64,000 bases of DNA, taken from positions 1 through 64,000 of the forward strand of contig CANBHY010000008.1 in NCBI GenBank assembly GCA_947368535.1, in the 5' to 3' direction. Under the pieces are notes generated by a model. It made no database searches. It was given only the letters and a program-made list of their open reading frames with translations, and was not told the origin of the DNA. The DNA is from an uncultured Clostridium sp. (GTDB lineage: Bacteria > Bacillota > Clostridia > TANB77 > CAG-508). Below, piece by piece: positions 1-9,006 of the stretch (its first letter is position 1; every line of letters begins with the position of its first letter). The translations under genes and the position numbers were made by a program.

Positions 1-533
1 AATGATGAAAGTGATGCTGATATTTTTGCAAATATACCTCTTGCAACAGCTCCAATTGTTCCTCCAATTGCAGCTATTATTCCAACTTTTGCTAATGCTG
101 TACTCGCTTTATCTTCAGCTCCTTCTATATCTTGTTTTGTTAAATCATCTTTTTGTAATTCTCTTTCAAGCTCAGCAATCATTTCATCACCTTCCATGAT
201 TAAATCATCTGGTGTGACTGTGCTAAAGTCTACGTCATATTGGCTTAATTCTTGTATTTGTCCAACAAAATCTGAAATATTACTAATTTTAGAAACATCG
301 CTTATTGCATCAAGACATACTGTTCCGTTGTCATGTAAAAATATAGCATATGGTGATTTTTCATTTTTAGTTACTTCTTTAAATAGCATATCTCCAATTG
401 CTTCACAAATAACAGGATTTGTTTTCATGTATATCATATATTGTTTACTTATATATGACATATATTTTGGATTTCCAGTTCTTATCATTTTATTTATTGA
501 ATTTAGGTATATTTTTAATCTATCTTCTTTCAT
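1..533 (-). CDS. Hypothetical protein, 3' end cut by window edge
   Basis: An open frame of about 177 codons runs from an ATG at 533 to the left edge without a stop, preceded by AAGGA. The start of the protein is basic and soluble-looking (MKEDRLKIYLNSINKMIR). An acidic stretch rich in Glu and Asp follows, and then a small-residue hydrophobic segment (VGIIAAIGGTIGAVARGIFA) just before the edge, which could be a membrane or glycine-zipper helix. Base composition matches the low-GC neighbours. I do not recognise a family. The frame has no competing plus-strand gene of quality. Confidence is moderate because the 3' end is missing. Confidence 0.6.
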   Translation of the reverse strand, partial: MKEDRLKIYLNSINKMIRTGNPKYMSYISKQYMIYMKTNPVICEAIGDMLFKEVTKNEKSPYAIFLHDNGTVCLDAISDVSKISNISDFVGQIQELSQYDVDFSTVTPDDLIMEGDEMIAELERELQKDDLTKQDIEGAEDKASTALAKVGIIAAIGGTIGAVARGIFAKISASLSS

Positions 534-578
534 ATTTTTTCCTTATCTTTTGATAAATTTATTATAACTAAAATAAAA

Positions 579-606
579 AATAACTTCAATTATTTTTGAA
601 GTTATT
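579..606 (-). terminator. Intrinsic terminator after yebC
   Basis: An 11-bp inverted repeat (AATAACTTCAA / TTGAAGTTATT) sits ten bases past the yebC stop and is followed on the minus strand by a T-rich run. Confidence 0.75.
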
Positions 607-615
607 TCGACATTT

Positions 616-1341
616 TTATTCTTCCCAGTTATGATATACATCTGATACATCATCTAGATCGTCTAATTTTTCTAAGAAGTTTTCCATTCTTTCAGCATCT
701 TTTTCGTCTAGTTTTACATATGTGTTTGGTATCATTGTTACTTCTGCTTCTACGAATGTTAAATTGTTTTCTTCTAGTTTTTCTCTTACTTCTGAGAAAT
801 TTTCTGGTGCTGTTGTGATTTCATAGCAATCTTCTTGTGCTTCAAAATCTTCTGCTCCAGCATCTATTGCAAGTAACATTAAATCATCTTCTGACATAGT
901 TGTAGAATCTTTTTCTATTACTATTATTCCTTTTTTCTCAAACATGTATGATACGCAGCCTGATGTTCCTAAGTTTCCTCCCGCTTTATCAAATACGTGT
1001 CTAACATCTGCTGCTGTTCTGTTTCTGTTATCTGTTGATGCATTTACTATTACAGCAACTCCTGCTACTCCGTATCCTTCATATGTTATTTCTTCATAGT
1101 TGGCAGCGTCTGCTGAACCTGAAGCTTTTTTAATTGCATTATTTATTGTATCATTAGGCATATTTGCTGCCTTACATTTTGCGATAACGTCTTTTAATTT
1201 GGAATTTCCAGCAGGATCAGGTCCTCCTTGTTTTACTGCGATTAATAATTCTCTACCTAATTTTGTAAATACTTTTCCTCTTGCAGCATCTGCTTTTCCT
1301 TTTTTAGCTGCAATATTATGCCATTTACTATGTCCTGACAT
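616..1341 (-). CDS. yebC: YebC/PmpR (TACO1) family protein
   Basis: 241 residues, full length for the family, beginning with the hallmark [19 protein letters not shown]. YebC proteins were long annotated as transcriptional regulators. Members of the family are now known to act with ribosomes, helping translation of difficult proline-rich stretches. The start is supported by GAGAGGG upstream. It is transcribed alone: a promoter lies at 1381-1409 and a terminator at 579-606. Nothing looks broken. The family call is secure; the role here follows from family knowledge only. Confidence 0.95.
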   Translation of the reverse strand: MSGHSKWHNIAAKKGKADAARGKVFTKLGRELLIAVKQGGPDPAGNSKLKDVIAKCKAANMPNDTINNAIKKASGSADAANYEEITYEGYGVAGVAVIVNASTDNRNRTAADVRHVFDKAGGNLGTSGCVSYMFEKKGIIVIEKDSTTMSEDDLMLLAIDAGAEDFEAQEDCYEITTAPENFSEVREKLEENNLTFVEAEVTMIPNTYVKLDEKDAERMENFLEKLDDLDDVSDVYHNWEE

Positions 1342-1380
1342 GTTAATCCCTCTCTTTCTTTGTATTATTTTTACTTTAAG

Positions 1381-1409
1381 ATTATATCAAATATACTTTA
1401 AAAAGTCTA
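1381..1409 (-). promoter_or_regulatory. Probable promoter of yebC
   Basis: Minus-strand TAGACT, 17-bp spacer, TATAAT, about 40 bp before the yebC start. Confidence 0.55.
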
Positions 1410-1430
1410 GTATTCCTTATAAAATGCGAG

Positions 1431-1458
1431 GAACTCCACCGGAAAACCGGTAGAGTTC
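1431..1458 (-). terminator. Terminator of the Cys/His-rich gene
   Basis: A 12-bp stem (GAACTCCACCGG / CCGGTAGAGTTC) with an AAAA loop on the plus strand. In minus-strand RNA the single mismatch becomes a U-G pair, so the structure suits the minus-strand gene ending at 1463. The plus strand has the better T run, so it may act in both directions. Confidence 0.6.
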
Positions 1459-1462
1459 TTTT

Positions 1463-1681
1463 TTACTCATGATGGTGCTTGCCTCCACAGCAGGGTCCGC
1501 CATCTTTGCATCCCCCTTTGCAGTTACACTTTCCGCCACAGCGATGTCCCTCTTCTGTAGGTAATCCTGTTTGGCGAATTTCATGGGGCTTGCCATCATA
1601 TGTGGTATTTACATCAGAAAATGTTACCTGGTGTAAATCACTCCGTGTTTCTGTTGCATCGTTCTTCAATGTCTTTTCCAT
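1463..1681 (-). CDS. Small Cys/His-rich putative metal-binding protein
   Basis: 72 residues. The first half is polar with no membrane segment. The last third is a dense metal-ligand tail with six cysteines (RCGGKCNCKGGCKDGGPCC), ending in GGKHHHE. This pattern suggests binding of soft metal ions, as in metallothionein-like or metallochaperone peptides, but I know no named family for it. The start has GAGGT seven bases upstream. The gene has a near-consensus promoter at 1722-1750 and its own terminator. Its G+C content is visibly higher than that of yebC and mtgA on either side, hinting at acquisition. An overlapping minus-strand frame at 1417-1599 is rejected. Confidence 0.7.
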   Translation of the reverse strand: MEKTLKNDATETRSDLHQVTFSDVNTTYDGKPHEIRQTGLPTEEGHRCGGKCNCKGGCKDGGPCCGGKHHHE

Positions 1682-1721
1682 AGAAATACCTCGCTTTGTT
1701 TTTTATTGTAGTTATGTAAGC

Positions 1722-1750
1722 ATTATAGCATAAATTCTCTTAATTTTCAA
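1722..1750 (-). promoter_or_regulatory. Promoter of the Cys/His-rich gene
   Basis: Minus-strand TTGAAA, 17-bp spacer, TATAAT. The -35 box lies inside the last codons of mtgA. Confidence 0.7.
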
Positions 1751-2483
1751 TTTTTAGTGTCTTAATATTGCTAACTTCATCACTGCTATCCAAAATTTCG
1801 TTTGCTTTTTCTAATTTTAAATATTTATATTCTACCATTTTCATTATAACTTGTTTCGTTCTTTTGTTTGCTAACTTTTTATTTACTGTTGGTGCATATA
1901 CTGATGGTGCATTTGGTATTCCCGCTAGCATTATTGCTTCATATTCTGTAATTTCATTTGGTTCTTTTCCAAAATATCCTCTGCTTGCTTCTTTTACAGT
2001 ATAATATCCATCTCCAAAATAGCTGGTATTTATGTATAGTTCTAAGATTTTATCTTTGTCATAATTTTTTTCTATTTGTTTTGCCATAAATACTTCTGCT
2101 ATTTTTCTTGTAATTTTCTTTTCTTGTGTGAAATAAATGTTTTTTGATAGTTGTTGTGTTATTGTGCTTCCGCCTTCTTCAAAATTAAAATGTCTTATAT
2201 CGTTAAAGGCTGCTCTTCCTATTGCAATTATGTCTATCCCATGATGCTTATAGAATCTATGATCTTCTATTGCTATTACTGCGTCTTTATAAATTTGTGG
2301 TACTTCATCTAATTTTGTATAATTTTCTTTTTGCTGTATACTCTCTATCTTTTTATCTAGAGGTATCTGCTTTAATGCCTCTTTATACATATCGTATCCT
2401 GAACCTATTACTAATAGTAATATGCTTGTTATAACTAATGCTGATATAATTATTATCTTTTTTAAGTGCTTCATTTTATTCAC
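1740..2483 (-). CDS. mtgA: Monofunctional peptidoglycan glycosyltransferase (GT51)
   Basis: 247 residues. It polymerises lipid II into glycan strands on the outer face of the membrane. There is one N-terminal membrane anchor (about residues 9-29), then the GT51 domain. Motif 1 is EDHRFYKHHG at about 73-82, with the catalytic Glu. Motif 2 is GGSTITQQL near 104-112, followed by a KILELYINTSYFG motif near 145. No transpeptidase domain follows, so this is the stand-alone form rather than a class A PBP. It follows the ABC permease gene after 30 bp and may be read with it. Confidence 0.9.
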   Translation of the reverse strand: MNKMKHLKKIIIISALVITSILLLVIGSGYDMYKEALKQIPLDKKIESIQQKENYTKLDEVPQIYKDAVIAIEDHRFYKHHGIDIIAIGRAAFNDIRHFNFEEGGSTITQQLSKNIYFTQEKKITRKIAEVFMAKQIEKNYDKDKILELYINTSYFGDGYYTVKEASRGYFGKEPNEITEYEAIMLAGIPNAPSVYAPTVNKKLANKRTKQVIMKMVEYKYLKLEKANEILDSSDEVSNIKTLKIEN

Positions 2484-2513
2484 CTTACTTTCTGGTAAGT
2501 TCTCTTTTTTATC

Positions 2514-4604
2514 TTAGTCCTCCTTAACTATATTTTTGCTTCCTAAATATGTTGCCATAAAATATGTTCCATATATTGCTATCATTACAATTACTGTTGC
2601 TATTACTGATGGTAGTAAATCTTTTTCGGATGCTAGTCCTGATAATAGATATAATGCAAATTTTATTCCAAATATAGAATGTATTACTGCTAATAATAGT
2701 GGTGCTCCAAAGAATATTCCTACTTGTCTAAATAATGATTTGTTTATCATTTTTTCGTCACATCCAATTTTTCTTAAAATCAAATATCTTTGTCTATTAT
2801 CTGAGCTTTCTGTTAATTGCTTTAATGCTAATATTGCTGAACTTGTTATTAAGAATATTATACCTAAATAAATTGCTATAAATGTTACTATTGTTGCTAA
2901 TCCTACACTTGACTCATATAATGAAATTCTTGTCATTCCATCTATTTCTATACCTTGATTTGCTAAGCTTTGCACAAATCCTGATTCGTTGCTGGTAAAT
3001 AATTCTTCTATTTTTTGTTTGTCTTCTTCTGTATCTGCATTATAATTTGCAACTAATAATCTTTCTTCTACGTCTTCATCTGCTAATTTACAATTGTCTG
3101 GAACAAGTATTATTCCCGTATTTGCATGCATAACATTCATCATTACAAATCCTGGTTTACATTCATTATATTTTGATTTATATTCTTTTCCTGCAATATT
3201 TAAAGTGTTTTTTCCATTATTTTTTAATGCTCTGTTACGTATTTCTAATAACACATCATAATCGCAAACAACAATATACTCATCATCTTCTATTTTATAT
3301 TGATCTATTCCATATAATTTAGCTATTTTATTATAATCTGATACTTTAACTATTAATTCTACTGTATCAAATCTCATTCCTGGATATTCTTTTTTTGTTT
3401 CTTCATATTTATCGCCTAAAAAATCTGATAGTTTAATATTCTCTTCTATGTATGCTGGTATTTCTATAATATCTTTTAATTTGTTCATATCGAAATTATT
3501 ATTTATCATTGTTTCTTTTATACTTAATTTTGATTCCTCTCTTTGAGCTTCAGTATAAGTAACTTTTCTTCCATAATGTATTGACTCTTCTGGAAGATTT
3601 GCCATCTTTACTAAGTTTATATCTACTGGTGTCATTTCAACTAATTCTCTTTGCATTGTATTTTTTATTGACAATGCTGAAGATAATATTGAAATTGTCA
3701 TAAATAGCATTAAACATATTAAGCTCATGCTTATTACCATTGTATTTATTTTGTTGTTTATTTGTCTTAGAACAAACATGTTGGTATCTTTAAGATATAT
3801 TTTTTTGCTTCTTTTAATAATCTCTAACATAAATCCTGATAAAGACCAGAAAATTGCTACTGTTCCTATAATTCCCATTAAGATTGGTGGTAATAATTTG
3901 TCTGCTGTTACTAAGCTTTTAGCATCTGCTGTTACTTTCCAATATGCGTATCCTAAAATTGTGCTTCCTGCTATAAATACTAATATAGCTAGAAATGGAT
4001 TTTTCATTTTTACTTTTTCGTTTTTCTTTGATGCATGTAAAAGGTCTATTAATTTATATCTTGAAATTGTTATTGTATTAAAAACAATTACTGCTAAATA
4101 CATTATTGCAAAATATATACATGTTTTTATGCAAGCCGCTTTTGAAAAAACAAATTCAAATTTATTCATATTTGCTTCAAACATTTTTGCTACTAGTATT
4201 GACATAAATTGTGATGCAAATATTCCTGCTACAAGTCCTATAGCAAGTGATATTATTCCTATAAATATTGTTTCTATTAATATTATTTTTGATATTTGTC
4301 TTCTGCCCATTCCTAATGTCATATATATCCCAAATTCTTTTTTTCTTCTATTTACTAAGAAGTTATTAGCATATACAATTAGTAGTCCTAATACTACTGC
4401 TACAAATATTGATATCATTCCTAGCATGTCTATCATTAGGTGTATCATTTCTTTTTGAGATTTAGATACTTGTAGCATAGCTTGCTGACTGTCTAGTGAG
4501 TTGAACATATAAAAGATACATACACCTAATACTAATGTTAGAAAATATATGCTGTAATCTTTTATGCTTTTTTTCATATTTTTAAAAGATAATTTAAATA
4601 ACAT
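2514..4604 (-). CDS. BceB-type ABC transporter permease (FtsX family)
   Basis: 696 residues with about ten predicted membrane helices. There is an FtsX-like block at the start, a long extracytoplasmic domain between roughly residues 310 and 545, and further helices at the C-terminus. This is the layout of BceB permeases, which sense or remove peptide antibiotics acting on lipid II-cycle intermediates. It overlaps the ATPase gene by 11 bp and lies downstream of a matching two-component pair, so it forms a classic Bce module. The exact substrate cannot be read from sequence. Confidence 0.9.
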   Translation of the reverse strand: MLFKLSFKNMKKSIKDYSIYFLTLVLGVCIFYMFNSLDSQQAMLQVSKSQKEMIHLMIDMLGMISIFVAVVLGLLIVYANNFLVNRRKKEFGIYMTLGMGRRQISKIILIETIFIGIISLAIGLVAGIFASQFMSILVAKMFEANMNKFEFVFSKAACIKTCIYFAIMYLAVIVFNTITISRYKLIDLLHASKKNEKVKMKNPFLAILVFIAGSTILGYAYWKVTADAKSLVTADKLLPPILMGIIGTVAIFWSLSGFMLEIIKRSKKIYLKDTNMFVLRQINNKINTMVISMSLICLMLFMTISILSSALSIKNTMQRELVEMTPVDINLVKMANLPEESIHYGRKVTYTEAQREESKLSIKETMINNNFDMNKLKDIIEIPAYIEENIKLSDFLGDKYEETKKEYPGMRFDTVELIVKVSDYNKIAKLYGIDQYKIEDDEYIVVCDYDVLLEIRNRALKNNGKNTLNIAGKEYKSKYNECKPGFVMMNVMHANTGIILVPDNCKLADEDVEERLLVANYNADTEEDKQKIEELFTSNESGFVQSLANQGIEIDGMTRISLYESSVGLATIVTFIAIYLGIIFLITSSAILALKQLTESSDNRQRYLILRKIGCDEKMINKSLFRQVGIFFGAPLLLAVIHSIFGIKFALYLLSGLASEKDLLPSVIATVIVMIAIYGTYFMATYLGSKNIVKED

Positions 4605-5361
4605 CGTTTAAATCACCTCCAAGAAGTGTTTGTACTTCTATTATTTTTTCAAAGAATTGTTTTCTTGTATCGTTTCCTTTTGTTAATTCATTAAAGATTT
4701 TTCCATCTTTGATAAATAAAATTCTGTTTGCATATGAAGCTGTAAATGCATCGTGTGTTACCATTAATATGGTTGCATTCATTTTTTGATTTAATAATTC
4801 AAAATTTTCTAATAACTGTCTTGCTGATTTACTATCTAGTGCTCCTGTTGGTTCATCTGCCAATATTAGTTGAGGATTTGTTATAATTGCTCTTGCTGAT
4901 GCTATTCTTTGTTTTTGTCCTCCTGATACTTGATATGGATATTTTTTTAAAATATCTTTTATTCCTAATTTTTCCGCTAATTCTTTTACTCTTTTATCAA
5001 TTTCTCTTGGATTAACTCTTTGGATTGTTAGGGCTAGTGCTATATTTTCATATGCTGTTAAGGTATCTAATAAGTTAAAATCTTGGAATATAAAACCTAA
5101 TTCTTCTCTTCTGAATTTGTTTAGTTTATTTCCCCTTAGTTTTGTTATTTCTTCACCGTTTACTATTATTTTTCCAGCTGTTACTTTATCAATTGTTGAA
5201 ATTACGTTTAATAATGTACTCTTTCCTGATCCACTTGCTCCCATTATTCCAACAAATTCTCCTTTTTCAACATCAAAGCTAATATTATCAATTGCTTTTG
5301 TTAGGTTTGATCTATTTCCATAATATTTCTCGATGTTTTTTACTTCTAAAACTTTTTCCAT
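4594..5361 (-). CDS. BceA-type ABC transporter ATPase
   Basis: 255 residues, one nucleotide-binding domain of the MacB/LolD/BceA group. Walker A is GASGSGKST at 41-49, the signature VSGGQKQR lies near 145, and Walker B LILADEPTGALD near 165. It powers the permease encoded immediately downstream. The start has an AAGGAG box. A hairpin terminator and a palindromic box lie between this gene and the kinase gene upstream. The ABC pair therefore probably has its own, regulator-controlled promoter. Confidence 0.93.
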   Translation of the reverse strand: MEKVLEVKNIEKYYGNRSNLTKAIDNISFDVEKGEFVGIMGASGSGKSTLLNVISTIDKVTAGKIIVNGEEITKLRGNKLNKFRREELGFIFQDFNLLDTLTAYENIALALTIQRVNPREIDKRVKELAEKLGIKDILKKYPYQVSGGQKQRIASARAIITNPQLILADEPTGALDSKSARQLLENFELLNQKMNATILMVTHDAFTASYANRILFIKDGKIFNELTKGNDTRKQFFEKIIEVQTLLGGDLNDVI

Positions 5362-5436
5362 AATAATCTCCTTTCAATTTGTATATAGTATAACTTTGTT
5401 TTTCTATATATCATATCGATTTAGCTTTCAATTTTC

Positions 5437-5450
5437 TTACAGTTTTGTAA
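5437..5450 (-). promoter_or_regulatory. Candidate response-regulator binding box before the Bce-type ABC pair
   Basis: TTACAGTTTTGTAA: two 5-bp arms TTACA/TGTAA with a 4-bp centre, about 75 bp upstream of the ATPase start. A TATACT -10-like box lies downstream of it on the minus strand. The position fits an activator site for the OmpR-type regulator at 6505-7182. The assignment is inferred. Confidence 0.45.
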
Positions 5451-5457
5451 TATTAAA

Positions 5458-5478
5458 AGGTGCCACATTTAGGCACCT
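5458..5478 (-). terminator. Terminator after the Bce-type kinase gene
   Basis: 7-bp stem AGGTGCC / GGCACCT followed on the minus strand by TTTTAAT. Confidence 0.65.
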
Positions 5479-5482
5479 GCTT

Positions 5483-6502
5483 TTAATTCATATCTATATG
5501 ACTATCGTTTGGAAATACTATTCGTATTTCTGTTCCTTCATTTTGAACTGAATTTAGTTCTATTGCTATACCTATCTTCTCGCATAACTTTTTACATAGA
5601 TATAGTCCTATTCCTGTTGACTTTTTATTTGATAATCTTCCATTAGTTCCTGTAAATCCTTTTTCAAATACTCGTGTAATTTCTCCTTTTTTTATTCCTA
5701 TTCCATTGTCTTTTATATATAAAATGTTATTGTTTTTTCCTTGCTGCGCATATATTTCAATTTCTAAAGTGCTATCTTGTTTTCTATATTTTATACTGTT
5801 TTGTACAATTTGATTTAAAATGAATACTATCCACTTATTGTCTGTTTTCACTTCTATATCTAAATCATGTAAATCTAAAGAAATTTTTTCATTCATTAAT
5901 TGTTTTTTGTTTTTCTTTATACTTTCATTTACAATTTCTTTTAAAATAGCTGTTTTTATGTAATAGTCTTTTTCTACTGTATTGCTTCTTGCATAAAATA
6001 GTGCTTGTTCTATATAGTTTTCTACTTTGTCTAGTTCTTCTTCTATGCTTTTTGTTATTTCATTTTTATTGTTTTCAATTATCATTTTCCCGCTTGCTAT
6101 TGGTATTTTTATTTCATGTATCCATAGTTCTATGTAGTCTTTGTATTCCTCTCCCATATATTTATATTTGTTTACATTTTCATACATTGATTTATTGATG
6201 TCTTGCAATATATCTATCAGTAATTCTCCTTCAAAAAAGTCTGGTTTTTGTATTATTTCTGTAATTAGATATTTTTGATCTAACTCATTTAAATCGTTTA
6301 TTAGTTTTTTATAAAAACTCTTTTTTATAAAATATTCAATTATATTTCCTATGATATATACGCTTAAAATTATTCCAGGAATATATATTTTTATAAAATT
6401 TCCATATGGGTATGGTATTAAAAATATCTCTATGCTTGCTATTGCAAATAATAATAACACAGTTATAAGTATCTTTTCTTTTATAAATTTCTTTATACTC
6501 AT
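5483..6502 (-). CDS. BceS-type sensor histidine kinase
   Basis: 339 residues. Two closely spaced membrane helices (about 12-30 and 38-58) have almost no external loop, typical of intramembrane-sensing kinases that take their signal from a partner ABC transporter. The phosphoacceptor is His129 in WIHEIKIP. The ATPase domain shows the N box (NQIVQNSIKYR), DNGIGIKKG and STGIGLYLCKKL. It starts two bases after the response regulator stop. The signal presumably comes from the BceB-type permease at 2514-4604. Confidence 0.92.
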   Translation of the reverse strand: MSIKKFIKEKILITVLLLFAIASIEIFLIPYPYGNFIKIYIPGIILSVYIIGNIIEYFIKKSFYKKLINDLNELDQKYLITEIIQKPDFFEGELLIDILQDINKSMYENVNKYKYMGEEYKDYIELWIHEIKIPIASGKMIIENNKNEITKSIEEELDKVENYIEQALFYARSNTVEKDYYIKTAILKEIVNESIKKNKKQLMNEKISLDLHDLDIEVKTDNKWIVFILNQIVQNSIKYRKQDSTLEIEIYAQQGKNNNILYIKDNGIGIKKGEITRVFEKGFTGTNGRLSNKKSTGIGLYLCKKLCEKIGIAIELNSVQNEGTEIRIVFPNDSHIDMN

Positions 6503-6504
6503 TA

Positions 6505-7182
6505 TTAGTTTTCCCCTTTTAATATATATCCCTGTCCTCTTTTTGTTTCTATTAGCTCTTTTAGGTCTAGCTCTTCTAATTTATTTCTTAATCTAGTGAT
6601 ATTTACACTAAGTGTGTTGTCATCTATAAAGCTTTCACTTTCCCATAGACATTCCATTATGTCTTCTCTTGATACGATTTTTCCTCTATTTTCTATTAAG
6701 TATTTTAAAATCTTATATTCATTTTTAGTAAGTTCTATTGTTTTTCCGCTTCTTTCAATCGTGCTGTTGGATAAGTTTAATATAAAATCTTTTGCATCTA
6801 TTTTGTCTTTTATTGCATTACTATCCTTTCTTCTTAATAAAGATGCTATTTTAGCAAGTAGAATTTGTATATTATATGGTTTTGTTATATAGTGATCTGC
6901 TCCATAGTTTATAGAAATCAGTTCATCTAATTCGCTTTCTCTACTTGTAACCATAATAATTCCCATATTTGATTGTTTTCTAATTTCTTTGCATATATAT
7001 TCTCCGTCTGCTCCTGGCAAATTTATGTCTAATAAAACTACATTTGGGTTTATTTCTAAAATTTCATTTATTGTATTATTAAAACTTTTTAATGATGAAA
7101 CTTCATATCCGTTATTTTTTAAAAATATTTCTAGTTCACTTCTTAATTTTTCATCATCTTCTACTATTAATATTTTTGACAT
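6505..7182 (-). CDS. OmpR-family response regulator (BceR-type)
   Basis: 225 residues: a receiver domain with acidic pocket VEDDE and phosphoacceptor Asp52 (LLDINLPG), then a C-terminal winged-helix DNA-binding domain with TKNEYKILKYL and RGQGYIL motifs. First gene of the Bce-type module. It probably activates the ABC pair through the palindromic box at 5437-5450. A terminator for the previous unit lies just upstream at 7226-7253. Confidence 0.93.
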   Translation of the reverse strand: MSKILIVEDDEKLRSELEIFLKNNGYEVSSLKSFNNTINEILEINPNVVLLDINLPGADGEYICKEIRKQSNMGIIMVTSRESELDELISINYGADHYITKPYNIQILLAKIASLLRRKDSNAIKDKIDAKDFILNLSNSTIERSGKTIELTKNEYKILKYLIENRGKIVSREDIMECLWESESFIDDNTLSVNITRLRNKLEELDLKELIETKRGQGYILKGEN

Positions 7183-7225
7183 TCTATTTTCCTCCGTTTC
7201 CTAAATTATATCACAGTATGTCAAA

Positions 7226-7253
7226 AACAACCTTACGATTTTGTAAGGTTGTT
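7226..7253 (-). terminator. Terminator overlapping the end of the second kinase gene
   Basis: 11-bp stem AACAACCTTAC / GTAAGGTTGTT, followed on the minus strand by a T run. The kinase stop codon (7233-7235) lies within the stem. Confidence 0.8.
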
Positions 7254-8147
7254 TGGTAGCTTTATTATTACTTCTAAATTGTCTTTTTTCTCTTTAGCTT
7301 GTATAGTTCCTTCTAAGTTTTCTATAAACTCTTTTGCTATCGCTAATCCTAATCCTGTATTATTTTTTGTTCTTGATATGTCTACTGTATAAAACTCATC
7401 AAATATATGATTAATATCTAAATTTTGATTTTCTAATTTATTTGAAAAGATAATTTCTATGTTTTCTTTTTCTTCTACTTTTATATTCAAATTACTGTTA
7501 CTGTGTTTATAACTATTTCCTATTAAATTATCAAATACTCTTGTAAGCATTTCCTTATTGGATAATATTTTAATTTTAGATATTTTACTATCTAAAATTA
7601 TTTCTCTGTCTAATTTTTTATAATCTTCGTAATAGTGTATAATGCATTCTTCTAATATACTATTTAAATTAATTTCTTCTAATTCAATCGTTTTATCTCC
7701 TGATGTAAGTTTTGAAAATTCAAAAAATGAATTTAATAGTTCTTCTAGTCTTGTTAGTCTTTCTTTTATAATGTGTAGTTCTGATTGTTTTTCTTCTTCA
7801 GATAAATCAGAAGTTAATATCATTTCAACATATCCATATGCTGATGTTAGTGGTGTTCTTAGATCATGAGAAATATTTGTAATCATCTTTTTTAATTGTG
7901 TTGTTTTAGCTTCATAACTTGATTTTACTTTTTTAGTTTCTTTTAATAATATATTTATTTCTTTTATTAATTGATTTACTTCTTTAAGTGATATTTGTGA
8001 ATTAATAAGATTATTGCTGTTATTGTTTTTCACAGTATTTACTTTTTTTGCAATTCTTTTAAGTTCTTTTTTTATAACTATAAGATGTATTATTGCTATA
8101 CTGGCTATTATAAATAAAATGATTATTATAATATTTCTTATATCCAT
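7233..8147 (-). CDS. Sensor histidine kinase of the second ABC module
   Basis: 304 residues. There is one N-terminal membrane helix (about 5-25), a short coiled linker, then the HisKA domain with His94 in NISHDLRTPLTSAYGY and an HATPase domain (TGLGLAIAKEF). The lack of an external sensor domain suggests it responds to an intracellular or transporter-derived cue. It is last in a run of response regulator, ATPase, permease, kinase, 12 bp behind the permease. That gene order resembles lantibiotic or bacitracin immunity loci. Confidence 0.9.
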   Translation of the reverse strand: MDIRNIIIIILFIIASIAIIHLIVIKKELKRIAKKVNTVKNNNSNNLINSQISLKEVNQLIKEINILLKETKKVKSSYEAKTTQLKKMITNISHDLRTPLTSAYGYVEMILTSDLSEEEKQSELHIIKERLTRLEELLNSFFEFSKLTSGDKTIELEEINLNSILEECIIHYYEDYKKLDREIILDSKISKIKILSNKEMLTRVFDNLIGNSYKHSNSNLNIKVEEKENIEIIFSNKLENQNLDINHIFDEFYTVDISRTKNNTGLGLAIAKEFIENLEGTIQAKEKKDNLEVIIKLPNNLTKS

Positions 8148-8159
8148 TATCTTTTCCTT

Positions 8160-9005
8160 TTATTTTATTTCTGCTTTTTTAATAGCTTTATATCCTATTA
8201 TATTAAATACTACTATGGCAGCTATTCCTAAGAAGGCACATTTTATTATATAGCTATTTGTAGGATTAGTTACTAATTTTGATAGTGCCACTTGAAATTC
8301 CCATTGAAATATATCTTTATTTATCTTAAATAATGTAACTATTGACATAAGTAATAATTCAAATACAATAATAAATGGTATTGAAACTGTATTAAATATT
8401 GCTGTTTTTCTAGTTAATGCACTTATACATACTAGCAAACTAATTATACCATATAATAGTGGTAATTGATATAATGTTATTTTGGTTATTTCTCCTAGTC
8501 CTGAACTAAAAGCTTTGCCGTTCATTATTAAATTTACTATATATGTTCCGTAATTATTAAATAAGATTAATCCTGTACTTATTGTTAATATAGTTATTAA
8601 TTTTGAAATATAGTATTTTTTTCTACTTATGCTTGAAGAGATTGTGTTCTTAGCTGTACTATTTGAAAAGTCTGTTGTCAATACAATTACTACTATTACT
8701 ATGAAAATATAATATAAATTTGTATTTGCCCCTATTATAGCCTTATCTAATTTGTATGGAAATTTTTTCATGAACTCTCTTTCTTCTTTCATGGAGTTCA
8801 TTTTATAATATTCTTCCAGTTCTTCATCAGATAGTAAATGGTCACGAATTCCTTTTTCTTCTAAATTATTATTGCTCATTCCTACATATCCTGGTGCTAG
8901 TTCAAAACAACTAAGTGTAAACATTGCTATAATCACTAGAAGTGATATATATATTGCTTTTCCTCTTATTATTCTATATAAATCTGATTTTATGATATTT
9001 AACAT
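8160..9005 (-). CDS. ABC-2 type transporter permease
   Basis: 281 residues. One N-terminal helix (ISLLVIIAMFTLSCFELAPG) is followed by an external loop of about 60 residues and then five further helices, as in ABC-2 permeases of the BcrB/SpaE type. The gap to the ATPase gene is a single base, so the two are co-translated. Likely exports or excludes a peptide or cell-wall-active compound, by analogy with the family. The substrate is unknown. Confidence 0.85.
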   Translation of the reverse strand: MLNIIKSDLYRIIRGKAIYISLLVIIAMFTLSCFELAPGYVGMSNNNLEEKGIRDHLLSDEELEEYYKMNSMKEEREFMKKFPYKLDKAIIGANTNLYYIFIVIVVIVLTTDFSNSTAKNTISSSISRKKYYISKLITILTISTGLILFNNYGTYIVNLIMNGKAFSSGLGEITKITLYQLPLLYGIISLLVCISALTRKTAIFNTVSIPFIIVFELLLMSIVTLFKINKDIFQWEFQVALSKLVTNPTNSYIIKCAFLGIAAIVVFNIIGYKAIKKAEIK

Positions 9006-9006
9006 T

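Noticed and set aside
1417..1599. A 60-codon minus-strand frame overlapping the Cys/His-rich gene
   Set aside because: It runs through the terminator hairpin and lacks a ribosome site; the 1463-1681 frame has promoter, ribosome site and a meaningful tail.
3727..4458. A 243-codon plus-strand open frame
   Set aside because: It lies wholly within the minus-strand Bce-type permease gene; its low-complexity hydrophobic product is an AT-rich shadow.
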